Shown here piece by piece: positions 44,300 through 55,719 of a stretch of DNA of 64,000 nucleotides. Both the position numbers and the translations under genes were made by a program. The stretch comes from Ashinkailepas kermadecensis (lineage: Eukaryota > Arthropoda > Thecostraca > Neolepadidae). Numbering within the stretch: the first letter of the stretch is position 1; each line of letters opens with the position of its first letter. Below the pieces are notes generated by a model. That model saw only the letters and a program-made list of their open reading frames with translations. It was not told the origin of the DNA and ran no database searches. The stretch lies in contig JAOTOM010004374.1 in NCBI GenBank assembly GCA_034440615.1, positions 213,321-277,320 on the forward strand, in the 5' to 3' direction.

Positions 44300-45690
44300 C
44301 AAAACGAACTTCTGAGGTAGCGTCTGTCTTGTTTACTGCTCTTTCACGTTAAAAGTTGAGAATTTGGCCACGCTGCGATGAAGAACCCTCGCCGGTGGGA
44401 ATACGAACATTCATTAGTGACATTTTCGCACAATTCAGCCCAATAGTATCCACTCCGTAACACTGCCTACGAATTTGCAATGTCTTCCTTGGCCCGCACA
44501 ACACTTCCAATGTGCGTCGCCATCTTAGAAGAAATCGCACAGGACGGGGTTGGACAGATTTTTTCGGTCTGCACGTTCCCCGTGAAATCCACGAAATCTA
44601 GCGTTGCAATTCGTGAGTAATAGACGATGAACGACATATGACGTCAGAGTCAATGGAATTTGTAGACGGAACGTGACAAAGAACGCAGCCGATTCTTATC
44701 GGCTGTCTTCAAAACACCAACCAAAAGAAGTCGTGCGGGATACATCTTACTCCGATTACCATTGACGACACAAATTGACGTGCAAAATTACAGGTTGATC
44801 CGACAGAACTTAAAAGTCGCGATAAGAGTCGCCCTGTTTTTATCCATACGGGGATGATATTGCAAGTTGGTTGCCGCCTCTTAACTGTCTAAATGAGAGA
44901 GCAAGACAAATAAACTTAACACACTGTATGCGTCCAAGTTGTGTCTCTGTTTGGTATGCCTATGAATGCTGTAAGAGTTACGGTTAGGCTATCGGCGTGC
45001 ACGTCCACCCCTGCACGATCCCGTGAACACGTTCACGAAGCATGCCCACAGTGGGTACATGGCGTTTGAGTTCCTCCGTGGCGAAATCGGCTGCCGATAT
45101 TCAGTTAGTCGTCAGTCGCAATGGTACTGCGAACATCGGGGGATCACCAGTTAAAGAAAGAATACAGGTAGGTGCCTGATGCCATCGAGGAAAGTAGTTA
45201 CAATTTACGGGACTATGTCTCCAAAGAATATGATGCGAAGTATATTTATTAAAGTTAGCTTGCTTTCAGATGTCACTTGCACTGCCATGTACACTGATAT
45301 ATGACATACATTGTTTCTTTTCTAATTGTGTTCTGGAACTATATTTTGATATTCACACACCATCGACAGGTCCTTTGTGCAGCAAATGTCTGCGCTTGAC
45401 GCGTATTGAGCCATGCCAGAACCTGAACAATGCCTTAAAGCTCCATCCCAAAATGTGAAAATTGACCGGCTTAGATATCCATACAAATAGTCGAGTATGG
45501 CATCAAAAGGCAGCTGGTTTGATGCCGTTTTATTCCGGGCCATTGAATTTATTCACAAATGTAGAACATCTGATATACAATTGAAGTGAATAAAACGTGA
45601 TAACGAGACAAAAATCCTGTAATTTAGTGCAGAAATTACAGGGTTAAAACTTGATGGAAGCAATTCAACATGGTATTAAATGGCATCACA
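44300..45690. other. No gene recognised; reverse copy of a 177 bp unit at the right end
   Basis: Only short frames without motifs. From about 45475 the sequence matches, in reverse, the 177 bp unit of the element at 30171-32597 (gtagaacatctgatatacaa and flanks). Confidence 0.5.
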
Positions 45691-45694
45691 GGCT

Positions 45695-45985
45695 CCTGCT
45701 GGAGACTGATCTCCCACTGGGCAGGGTGACGGTGACTCCTGTTGGAGATTGATCTACCACTGGACAGGGTGATGGTGGATCCTGTTGGAGATTGATCTAC
45801 CACTGTACACGGTGGCAGTAGCTCCTGTTTGAGACTGATCTACCACTGCGCAGGGTGACGGAGACTCCTGTTGGAGATTGATCTACCACTGTACACGGTG
45901 GCGGTGACTCCTGTTGAAGACTGATCTACAATAGACAGGGTGACGGAGACTACTCTTGGAGACTGATCTACCACTAGACAGAGTG
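45695..45985. repeat. 43 bp minisatellite, about 6.7 units
   Basis: Units of ctcctgttggagattgatct + accactggacagggtgacggtga with moderate divergence. Confidence 0.9.
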
Positions 45986-46099
45986 ACGGAGATCTCCGAG
46001 GCGCCAGAGGCGGCAGGGCTTAGCATTGCAAAATTGAAGAACTGTGTCCGAGACCAGGCGGAAGGAGACTCGGCATCTAGTTCGGCGGGGCAGCGTTTC

Positions 46100-46400
46100 G
46101 ACTCGACAGCTGCAGGGATCCCAGCCTGGCTCAAGCGACCCGACAGCTGCAGGGATCGCAGCCTGGCTCAAGCGATCCGACAGCTATAGGGATCCAAGCC
46201 TGAGCCAAGCGACCCGACAGCTGCAGGGATCCCAGCCTGGGCCAAGCGACCCGACAGCTGCATAGATCACAGCCTGGGCCCAGCGACTCGACAACTGCAG
46301 AGATCCTAGCCTGTCCCAAACGACCCGACAGCTGCAGGGATCCCAGCCTGAGCCAAGCGGCCCGACAGCTGCAAAGAGATCCCAGCCTGGCCCAAGCGAC
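46100..46400. repeat. 37 bp minisatellite, about 8 units
   Basis: Units of acccgacagctgcagggatc + ccagcctggctcaagcg. Each contains CAGCTG. It follows the 43 bp array after about 115 bp. Confidence 0.9.
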
Positions 46401-46469
46401 TCGGGCAGCTCCACTCGTGTTCGAGGTTCAAGTCAGTTTCAGGGCGCAGCCAGGAATGGTGCAGGTTCC

Positions 46470-47245
46470 AGGTACAGGTGTTGGAGATGTTCGAGTGGTC
46501 GCACCTGGATCGAAACTGTTCGCTCCGAGTCCAGCGCTGTTTGGAATACTCGATAGTTGGTCACACCTGTGCAGCTCACGTGTCGCCCGCTGTCATTTCC
46601 GCTTTAGTCAATGCCTTGGTACTCTCGCAGATCCGGTATTGTATTTCGGTGTACGGCAATGGAACGGAAAAGAATCTGTCTCGCATCCAACACATTATTA
46701 ACTATGCAGCAAAAGTAATTTTCGGCCGCAAAAAATTTGATCATGTATCGGATCTGTTGGAGAAATTGGGCTGGCTGAACGCGCGGGACTTCGTTCAGTA
46801 CCACACGCTGACCTTGCTGCACAAGGTGCGCCGCCTGGGTGAGCCAGAGTCACTAGCCTGCGAATTTGCTCTGGTATCACAGACACGCGACAGGACCACC
46901 AGGCAAGACAGCGATCTGCACGTGTCCAGATCGCGAACCAACATGGGCAAGCGACGTTTTTGTAGTCGCGCGGCTAGACAATACAATGCCTTGCCGCCCA
47001 ATCTGACGCGGCTACCCATCCCCCTGTTTGGACCGCACCTAAAGCGTCACCTGCGTAGGAACCCGGATTGTGGAGGCACTTAGCGCCTTATTTATGTGTC
47101 TGCTTTTATGACTGCTTGTAGACGATATCTGAATGTATGATACTTCTGCCGACCTCTTTTTATTTGCATGACGTGAGGCTGTAATAGCCACGAGTTAATT
47201 GTGGATGGCCTTAATGCATGTCTGTCTGTCTGTCTGTCTGTCTAG
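46470..47245 (+). pseudogene. LINE RT C-terminal fragment with (TGTC)n tail
   Basis: The frame 46478-47083 reads VNALVLSQIRYCISVYGN, LSRIQHIINYAAKVIFGRKK, LGWLNARDFVQYHTLTLLHK and FCSRAARQYNALPPNL. This is the C-terminal part of an RT of the CR1/L2/Jockey group, but not the CR1 family above. About 130 bp of 3' UTR follow and end in (TGTC)6 at 47219-47243, a microsatellite tail common in L2-like LINEs. Confidence 0.75.
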
Positions 47246-48017
47246 GACGGTTAGCATAATGGTGGACGACGAGTTGCAGGATTTATTTTCGGACTCTCCT
47301 ATCGCTATGAGTAACACATATGGATAAAGAAGTGCGGGACCTATTTGCATGCCGCAGCTTTGGAGTACCGACGCGCCCTCCAATTCTGGCCGAAGTTGTA
47401 TTGAACGACACGTGAGAGTCAGAGTGGAGTTTGATACGGCAGCCACGCTGCCAATAAGCGCCGATGCGGCAGCCATGCTGGCCCTGATAAACGAGAAAAT
47501 GCATGATGACCTGTGCACCTGTGTCAGAGTATGTTGTTGCATGAGAGAACGAACGGATGTCGCACCTTCATCGGCGAGAAAGTCACATCCGAGGCCGACA
47601 GCCGATGTGCAGGACAAACCGGCTGCATGGCTACGAGTTTACGCGACATATACTTGGGAAATATTTTCAGTTTTGGTGACAACTTACGATCGGATCCAAT
47701 CCAGGTGGAATTGGAATCCACCTGGATCCAGTGGATCCAGGCGGAAAACAGGGCCCTGCCTTCGGCCACAAGGGACATATTTTTGTAGAAGTTGTTGATT
47801 AAAATACAATTTTTCGGAACCCAACAGCTTCTTATGATATAAATTGTGTCTTAAATAGACAGGAAGATGTTACCTGTTGAAATATCAAGTTTTCAAACTC
47901 CGACTTTATTCCCGCACCCAAGCTAGGTGTCTGGATCCGTCCCTGTCTTCTGCATATTACCATTGCCCAGCAATTGTCATCAAGCCATTTTGCTTCTTAA
48001 CGTACCCAATCAAGTTC
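47246..48017. other. Unassigned, with a possible small coding remnant
   Basis: Overlapping frames (47349-47798) look partly protein-like but no family is recognised. An inverted repeat around ccaggtggaattggaatcca at 47700-47740 lies inside a group of GGATCC-like words. Confidence 0.35.
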
Positions 48018-48198
48018 TTGCGTGTAAATAAAGTATACGACCTTCAATATACCAGGAGGTGCTGAGTTGATATCAGAAGTAACGATAAAGGTTATATTTT
48101 ATTACTCTGAGTAATAAAATATAACCTTTATCGTTACTTCTGATATCAACTCAGCCCCTCCTGGTATATTGAAGGTCGAATATTTTATTTACACGCAA
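48018..48198. repeat. Near-perfect 181 bp palindrome with a one-base spacer
   Basis: Arms 48018-48107 and 48109-48198 are reverse complements, with three mismatches in 90 by eye. The centre is ATTACTC-T-GAGTAAT. Could be a foldback element, a cruciform-forming site or a library/assembly palindrome artefact. Confidence 0.9.
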
Positions 48199-48734
48199 TG
48201 GCTAAAACCCAGGAGCATCTAAGAGCGATTCTTCGTTGCATTAAACAATCAAGTTGTTTTACCCTTAGCATCCAAACCTTATACCTACGTACACCTTACT
48301 TCAGTACAACAGGCATGCACATCGTGCCCAAACAACTTAGTGGTGACGATCGAGGTAACAGGGGGCTGAACAAAAGAATGCTACCACGCGAGGTAACTCC
48401 ATAGGCTCTAACATGATCGTGGCAATGCTGTCACCTACGAGCTATCACAATTGGTAAACCGAACCCGACGGAACAGTTTCGTTTTATGGTTTTGAAGTAC
48501 GCACGGATGCTGAACGTATGGTACAAGGACAGAGAGAGGGATGTGGTATCGATTGCATGGATGGTTTTTATTGTCTGAGAATCAGGATGAGCACTGGAAA
48601 CGTGGTCTTCTGGAGGTTGGTCATCTGGAATATATTATTATCTCCGGGTCCATCATTGTTTTTTACTAAAAGATAAATGGAGTTTTTTTTTACAGTGACT
48701 GCCATCTCCTTGCTTTTTGATCATGACCATGAAA

Positions 48735-49285
48735 ATAAATATGGAACATGAACATGGAACATGAACATGGAACATGAACATGGAACATGAACGTCGAACG
48801 TGAACGTAGAACGTGAACGTGGAACGTAGAACGTGGAACGTGAACGTGGAACGTGGAGACATGGAACGTGGAACGTGAACGTGGAACGTGGAACGTGAAC
48901 GTGGAACGTGAACGTGAACGTGGAGTGAACGTGGAACGTGAACGTGGAACGCGAACGTGGAACGTGAACGTGGAAAATGAACGTGGAACGTGAACGTGGA
49001 ACGTGAACGTGGAACGTGAACGTGGAACGTGAACGTGGAACGTGAACGTGGAACGTGAACGTGGAACGTGAACGTGGAACGTGAACGTGGAACGTGAACG
49101 TGAACGTGAACGTGGAACGTGAACATGGAACATGAACATGGAACATGAACATGGAACGTGAACGTGGAACGTGAACGTGGAACGTGAACGTGAAACGTGA
49201 ACGTGGAACGTGGAACGTGAACGTGGAACGTGAACGTGGAACGTGGAACGTGAACGTGGAACATGAACGTGGAACGTGAACGACG
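48735..49285. repeat. 12 bp array, GTGAACGTGGAAC type, about 45 units
   Basis: Alternating gaacgt and ggaacgtgaacgtg with 6 bp phase slips and an ACATGAACATGG variant at the edges. Minus-strand frames give His/Val/Pro/Arg-rich 300-codon ORFs that are repeat by-products. Confidence 0.95.
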
Positions 49286-49443
49286 CTGCCGCTGTACTGT
49301 GTAGTCAGCCACAAAACTGACGGGAGTTGCCCGTCGGTACCCAGATAGCCGAAGAGGCTGGACCTTGTCCGCCGCGTTCGGTGTCGATACCAGACCGTGC
49401 ACCGCGTCAGTGTTTGTGTTGCTATCGTGGCAACTGGGGCGCG

Positions 49444-49590
49444 CTCCGGTCTGCACGGCTGATCCTGCTGCTGCACAGCTTCCATCTCCCCGCTCCGGTC
49501 TGAGCGGCGATCCTGCTGCTGCACAGCTTCCATCTCCCCGCTCCGGTCTGTGCGGCTGATCCTGCTGCTGCACAGCTTCCATCCCCCTGA
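49444..49590. repeat. 48-49 bp minisatellite, 3 units
   Basis: Units start ctccggtctg at 49444, 49493 and 49541 and contain gatcctgctgctgcacagct. Confidence 0.9.
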
Positions 49591-49645
49591 GGTAAGATGC
49601 TGCAATGCAAATAGATGCCTGGTACTGTTGTCGTACCCATAGCTG

Positions 49646-50817
49646 CGTTAGGCGTCATGAGCGGACATAATACCGGTGGCGCCGCTCTGGTGGTTTGTGA
49701 AAGAACACCAGGAGAGTGAGCTTGCAATTATTAATGCTATATTCTAAATTCTAGAGGTGGTGCATGTAATGGTCAAACCTGAATAACATTAAAACAAGCT
49801 CTCGAATGACGTGTAGTTTGCTTTATTACCAATAATTTGACCCTGTCATTTTGCCCTCAAATTGAAATGGGAACAATTGGCCACTCAGCTTCTTGTAATG
49901 AAATTGCGTCATACAGCTTCTGTGCAATTTGCTAACACTTTCATTTGCCGACATTAGCGAATTAAGTTCCAATGGTCTTAAATATAAGATCAGCTGCCTT
50001 CTGATGCCATACTTGACCATTATTATAGCTATTAACCCTGTCATTTTTCACATTTCAACATGCAGCTTTCAGGCTTTATTGAGGTTCCGGCATGGCTCGA
50101 GACGTGTCACGCGCCGACATTGGCTGCCCAGAGGACACGTGGGACTACTGAGCTGCGTCACGGCCAAACAGAAAGTTCCAGCCTTGATCAATACCAAGCA
50201 ACATCGGCTCTGTCATGCCAAAATTGTGTAGGGGAAATTCACGGTTGTAGATCTATTATTTTCATCCAAGGCGCATGAGCGTAACGTTCTTAAACAATAT
50301 CAAGGGAAACTATCAGCCTCCACTCCAATGGTGCCGGAAATCATGCCAGGCACGTCGCCTCCCGTTTCAAATATGAGAATTTGCCTGCAACTTTGGTGTT
50401 GTGGTCCATTAACGTTCAAGAAATGGTTCCCGGCCCGACCGCCATCAATGGCGGTCGGTCAGCGGCGAGCACCGGACACCGCCACCGGCGGCCCGTCGCC
50501 TAAGGTGTAGGAATACCGGAATATAGTTCCAGAAGACTTTTCGCAATGTAACAATATGTGCAATATATCGGTGTAAGTGGCAATGAAATTGAAATTTGAA
50601 GGCAACCCAACTTCGATAAATGCACTTGGCGTCATATTATATGAAGACAGTCTCATAAATTGTGACTATGTTCCTTTGCGCACACAATAGTGAGCATCCG
50701 GGCACGCTTGTCGCGGACGCATATTTCAAAGGTCTTGAATGGCAGCAGGAACCTGTTTTCTTCAGTTAACTGGAGATCTTCCAATATCTGCATTACCATT
50801 GCGTCTGACGTGTAACG
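49646..50817. mobile_element. Non-autonomous element with CGTTAGGCGTCA-type ends, short copy
   Basis: Starts CGTTAGGCGTCATGAGCGG and ends GCGTCTGACGTGTAACG. It aligns along its length with 30171-32597, in the same order, with one internal 177 bp-type unit and without the roughly 690 bp extra block. Only short ORFs. Confidence 0.75.
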
Positions 50818-51015
50818 AAAAGTTCACGCCTACCTATTGATGAGTGCAGGCAGAACTATTATGCAAAATAAATAGCTGCATAAATTAGGCATTTCAAGTT
50901 CAATTACTTATATTTCAAGAAGTAAGGAACCAACATCATGTTCATTCAAATATGGTAGAACAATATAGTAGAACGTGTTTTGGATGCTGCAACTAACCTA
51001 TCCTAACCTGACATG

Positions 51016-51598
51016 TGGATGTTGCATCGTCCACTGGCCAAGGATGTTCGGTTGTCAGCAGTGTATGTAGGGTGCTGACTCAGCAACCTACATACATTAA
51101 TATTGGCTCGTCCACTGACCAAGGAGGTTCGGTTGTCAGCAATGTATGTAGGGTGCTGACTCAGCACCCTACACACATTAATATTGGCTCGTCCACTGAC
51201 CAAGGATGTTCGGTTGTCAGCAGTATATGTAGGGTGCTGACTCAGCACCCTACATACATTAATATTGGCTCGTCCACTGGCCAAGGATGTTCGGTTGTCA
51301 GCAGTGTATGTAGGGTGATGACTCAACACCCTACACATATTAATATTGGCTCGTCCACTGGCCAAGGATGTTCGGTTGTCAGTAGTGTATGTAGGGTGCT
51401 GACTCAGCACCCTACATACATTAATATTGGCTCGTCCACTGGCCAAGGATGTTCGGTTGTCAGCACTGTATGTAGGGTGCTGACTCAGCACCCTACATAC
51501 ATTAATATTGGCTCGTCCACTGGCCAAGGATGTTCGGTCGTCAGCATTGTATGTAGGGTGCTGACTCAGCAACCTACATACATGAATATTGGATCGTC
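51016..51598. repeat. 81 bp satellite, 7 units, each with a hairpin
   Basis: TGACTCA lies at 51076, 51157, 51238, 51319, 51400, 51481 and 51562, an exact 81 bp period. Each unit holds an inverted repeat (gtatgtagggtgctga / tcagcaccctacatac) around one base. 81 is 27 codons, so 200-codon frames are open on both strands; these are not genes. Confidence 0.95.
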
Positions 51599-51619
51599 CA
51601 AACACTACGTATGTTAGGT

Positions 51620-52305
51620 CATCTTAAGCTATGCATGCTGGATCGCTGGACCTTATGACCCCAAGCATCTTAGCTATGCTCCTTCGGACAACAACGATGG
51701 CGTCGCCACACAATTAAATGAGCACTTAATTATCGTCCGGCCGCAGGCGAAAACCGCACCCACTGCGGCTTTTCCTCGACAGTGGAGGAAACGGCGTGCG
51801 GAACATACCCAAGCTTAATACTCCTTTACCTGTATCAATTTCGCGTGCTTTTGTTTTCAGAAAAGGCGATTGTTAAGTGAACTATGGGTGCAATGTACCC
51901 GAAGGAGCTGACGCGCTCAAAAGTCACAACTACAGACACACATTCTCGAATTAATATATTTACATGAGCTTAACCGGCATTGCGTGCCTCAGCAAAGCAA
52001 TGACAAGGGAAAGAAGGAATCGAAATTTTCTGACTTTCGCTTTATTTATGATGACGTAGTCATCTACTACGGATATCCTTTTAGGGCCAAGTTAACAGAT
52101 TTAGGATCAACCTTTAATTTATTTTCAATAGCTAGGTTGATTTTGACCATGTGCGCCACCAGGCATACTAGGGATAATCCGAGAGGCTTGAGTGGAATGG
52201 CTACCACCATCATTGGCCATTGGGAAAATATCCTGGCTCCGACACTGTAGTCCATTTATTTTTATCGTTAAGAGGTACTTGCTGTACCAACTTTTTGCAA
52301 CCATC
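51620..52305. other. Gene-free stretch
   Basis: No coding or element signal recognised. Confidence 0.4.
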
Positions 52306-52534
52306 AGTCATCACATATTGGCTCCTGGAGCCACCTCGGATAAAGTTACGAAGCAAAATTTTGGCACGAAGTAGAAGAATCATGTTTGGAAAAGTCACCA
52401 AATTTCACGCTCATTTCACAATTGGTTAGGGAACGGCAAGTCGAAAACCACTGATAATGATGGAGGGAGTTCGAAATCCGCACCGTCCCATCTCTACCGC
52501 AATACGTAGAGTTAAATTCAGAAATTATGCTGGG
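52306..52534. repeat. Dispersed 230 bp repeat, copy 2
   Basis: About 90 percent identical to 23491-23720, same orientation. Both copies keep a long minus-strand frame with shared words GRDGTVRISN and MSVKFGD, but the differences are mostly amino-acid changing. Confidence 0.8.
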
Positions 52535-53065
52535 TACAAGCAAGTCCGGGTACATCGCAGAGAACCGAATAGTCGCAGAAGCTCTGAAGATGCAAAAGTG
52601 CACCTTCCTGCGATATTGCAACATTTCCCTACCATAGAACTATGGTAGCTGACTTTCGAAATAAATTTGATTGATATTTAACCGAATGTCAAGTTTTGAA
52701 GTTCGACTTTTTGAATAACAGTTCGAACCACCCTTTCCTCCCATTTCAGAACGTATATGTTTCGGCATCTGTCAAAACTAACCCCCAGGGCTTAACAGGC
52801 GATGTCATCTGTGGTGGCGACGTAGGTTCCCGTAGTGGCATGGTATTACAGAAGCTCAAATACTCTGGTCGCGTCCTTCTAGAATCGCCATGATCCGATC
52901 CGACAATATCTGTTTTTTCTGTGGTTACCAGAGTTTCTGATATCCTGCCGGGGAGGATATCCGACTCCTCCCCCCACCCAGGCGAGCGAGGGGTGACCTG
53001 GGGCCCGGCCAGGTGTGGATATAGTGGAAGGGACAATATACTGGGAATTGGGCCGGGATGTGGGA

Positions 53066-54290
53066 CCGGGGAGGGGGACCGGGGTAGGGGACCGGGGTAG
53101 GGGACCGGGGTAGGGGACCGGGGGTAGGGGACCGGGGGTAGGGGACCGGGGTAGGGGACCGGGGTAGGGGACCGGCGTAGACCGGGGTAGGGGACCGGGG
53201 TAGGGGACCGGTGTAGGGGACCGGGGTAGGGGACCGGGGGGGACCGGGGTAGGGGACCGGGGTAGGGGACCGGGGTAGGGGACCGGGGTAGGGGACCGGG
53301 GTAGGGGACCGGGGTAGGGGACCGGGGTAGGGGACCGGGGTAGGGGACCGGGGTAGGGGACCGGGGTAGGGGACCGGGGTAGGGGACCGGGGTAGGGGAC
53401 CGGGGTAGGGGACCGGGGGTAGGGGACCGGGGTAGGGGACCGGGGTAGGGGACCGGGGTAGGGGACCGGGGTAGGGGACCGGGGTAGGGGACCGGGGTAG
53501 GGGACCGGGGTAGGGGGGGTAGGGGACCGGGGTAGGGGACCGGGGTAGGGGACCGGGGTAGGGGACCGGGTAGGGGACCGGGGTAGGGGACCGGGGTAGG
53601 GGGACCGGGGTAGGGGACCGGGGTAGGGGACCGGGTAGGGGACCGGGGGAGGGGACCGGGGTAGGGGACCGGGGTAGGGGACCGGGGTAGGGGACCGGGG
53701 TAGGGGACCGGGGTAGGGGACCGGGGGAGGGGACCGGGGGAGGGGACCGGGGTAGGGGACCGGGGTAGGGGACCGGGGTAGGGGACCGGGGTAGGGGGAC
53801 CGGGGTAGGGGACCGGGGTAGGGGACCGGGGTAGGGGACCGGGGTAGGGGACCGGGGTAGGGGACCGGGGTAGGGGACCGGGGTAGGGGACCGGGGTAGG
53901 GGACCGGGGTAGGGGACCGGGGTAGGGGGTGGGGGACCGGGGTAGGGGACCGGGGTAGGGGACCGGGGTAGGGGACCGGGGTAGGGGACCGGGGTAAGGG
54001 ACCGGGGTAGGGGACCGGGGTAGGGGACCGGGGTAGGGGACCGGGGTAGGGGACCGGGGGGGACCGGGGTAGGGGACCGGGGTAGGGGACCGGGGTAGGG
54101 GACCGGGGTAGGGGACCGGGGTAGGGGACCGGGGTAGGGGACCGGGGTAGGGGACCGGGGTAGGGGACCGGGGTAGGGGACCGGGGTAGGGGACCGGGGT
54201 AGGGGACCGGTGTAGGGGACCGGGGTAGGGGACCGGGGTAGGGGACCGGTGTAGAGGACCAGGGTAGGGGACCGGGGTAGGAGACCGGGG
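53066..54290. repeat. 13 bp G-rich array (ggggaccggggta), about 93 units
   Basis: Almost pure repetition with occasional unit-length changes. Runs of four G every 2-3 bases along 1.2 kb predict G-quadruplexes on the + strand. The minus strand is open in all three frames (485-538 codons) because a 13 bp unit without stops cycles through the frames. Confidence 0.97.
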
Positions 54291-54852
54291 TATGGGACTC
54301 CAGCCGGCGTCCCATGTTCTCCAGCCGGCGATATCCTCGGCCTGGGCCATGGATGCCACTTTGTGAAACTGATTGTGGGCAAATTGAAATTTTTATGGCA
54401 TTTTTATCCGGAGAGGAGCCATCGGATGCATAAAAACTCGTTGAGCGGGGGAAGCAAGCGTTCTGAAGGGGCGCCACTATCGGCTCAATGGTCAAGCTTC
54501 GATCTGATTGGGGGCCAAATCAACGATCGGGGAGAGACAAGATAATTGTTGGGGGCCAGTTTCCCTATAGCTCATAGAAAGTGACACCCCGGGCCCGGAC
54601 GCTCTGCGGGCGTGTTCGAGGCCGGTGTGCGCATGACAGTCGACGGAAGTTAAACTTGCGGGCGGTGTCTCCGGGGATCGAAACTAACACCTTGCAAACG
54701 GCGGGTATGTGGCAAGTGTTCTTTGCAGTTCTTGCGGAAGACGTGAATGCGTTTTCTCAGTATAATTTTTGTCAGCATATATAGTGTCATGAAGCCTCCT
54801 TCACCAGTTCAATCCGAGTACGACGGAAAGCGTTGCCAGGTGTCGTGGTAAC

Positions 54853-55188
54853 GTGAGCACTCAGCGGCGGATCGGTGAGTTTGTTTGGGATGCTTTGTGT
54901 ATCCAAACTCATCTGAGTGGCATGACTGACTTAATTGTCGTCACGGGATCCGGAACTCGAGTGTCACTGGATGAGCACCTTTTCTACAAGAAGGTTACCT
55001 TCGGGCGAACATTCAAGAAGAAATGCACTCGGGCGTCTCTGGAGAGGGGAAGGGGCACACTTTCCGTCTTATCATGGGGTTGGAAGTACATGGCTCCTGT
55101 GCCCCCTAGATCCGCTCCTGTGGACACCGCTTCCACGGCTGGCGGATTCCACCTCGTGGCTCCCGTAGGAGCAGCCGTTGCCGTGTAA
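54853..55188 (+). CDS. Possible short coding segment upstream of gene B
   Basis: The frame contains MTDLIVVTGSGTRVSLDEHL and FYKKVTFGRTFKKKC, which faintly recalls a FLYWCH-type zinc-binding layout but lacks its Trp-Cys core. It may be a 5' exon or chance. Confidence 0.2.
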   Translation: MSTQRRIGEFVWDALCIQTHLSGMTDLIVVTGSGTRVSLDEHLFYKKVTFGRTFKKKCTRASLERGRGTLSVLSWGWKYMAPVPPRSAPVDTASTAGGFHLVAPVGAAVAV

Positions 55189-55347
55189 ACACCACTTTCG
55201 TGATTGCGTGCTGTCCATACTGTGCTGGTCTCACCTGCCGACCGAGAGCTAATCGATCTGCACCGATCCCGACAGACATTGGCGCCAACTTGAAGAGACC
55301 TAGTTCAGCCTGCACGACGAGGTCACCTCGTCCACGGCCGCACAGTC

Positions 55348-55719
55348 ATGGGGAGCAGCACGTCCACCGCCAACATGAGTACAGATACTACCGACCTTCC
55401 TGCCACAGCTGCGTCGAGTAGCACTGCTCCCAACGTCGCCATTCCAACGGCCAGGTACACTGATCCTGCCCTCCCACCGCCCAGGTACACTGATCCTGCT
55501 CCCCCCACCTCCAGGCACTCTGCCCCCACCCCGACGACCAACGATCCTGTGCCGTACTACGACAACCTGCCGGAGATATGCTGGCGCCATTGCTCGCGAA
55601 CGGGCTGTGAGGACGTGGCCTGCCGACGTCTTCACCTGTGTCCACTCTTCCTGGCCGGCATATGCAAGTTCGGCACATACTGCCGCAACAGCCACTCTCT
55701 CACAACCGTGCGCAATCAG
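55348..55719 (+). CDS. ZAP/PARP12-like CCCH zinc-finger gene B, first visible exon
   Basis: ATG 55348 opens a 124-codon exon ending AATCAG|GTGAGC. Residues 1-75 are Ser/Thr/Pro-rich with a repeated RYTDPA motif. Then comes a first finger in ICWRHCSRTGCEDVACRRLH (C-x8-C-x4-C-x3-H) followed directly by LCPLFLAGICKFGTYCRNSH (C-x7-C-x5-C-x3-H) and SLTTVRNQ. Paired CCCH fingers with the RLHLC junction and SHxL tail are the signature of ZC3HAV1/PARP12 proteins. The exon ends in phase 0 and continues at 62913. The upstream frame stays open a short way without a Met, so an earlier exon is possible. An RNA-binding or antiviral role is known for the family, not shown here. Confidence 0.75.

Noticed and set aside
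48653..49605. 300-codon His/Arg/Val-rich minus-strand ORFs
   Set aside because: By-product of the 12 bp gaacgt-type array joined to short non-repeat ends.
51003..51617. 200-codon ORFs on both strands
   Set aside because: Artefact of a stop-free 81 bp (27-codon) tandem unit. Both strands are equally open, and flanking sequence adds no domain.
52746..54495. Three overlapping minus-strand ORFs of 485-538 codons
   Set aside because: All come from the 13 bp G-rich array. A stop-free unit whose length is not a multiple of three opens every frame.
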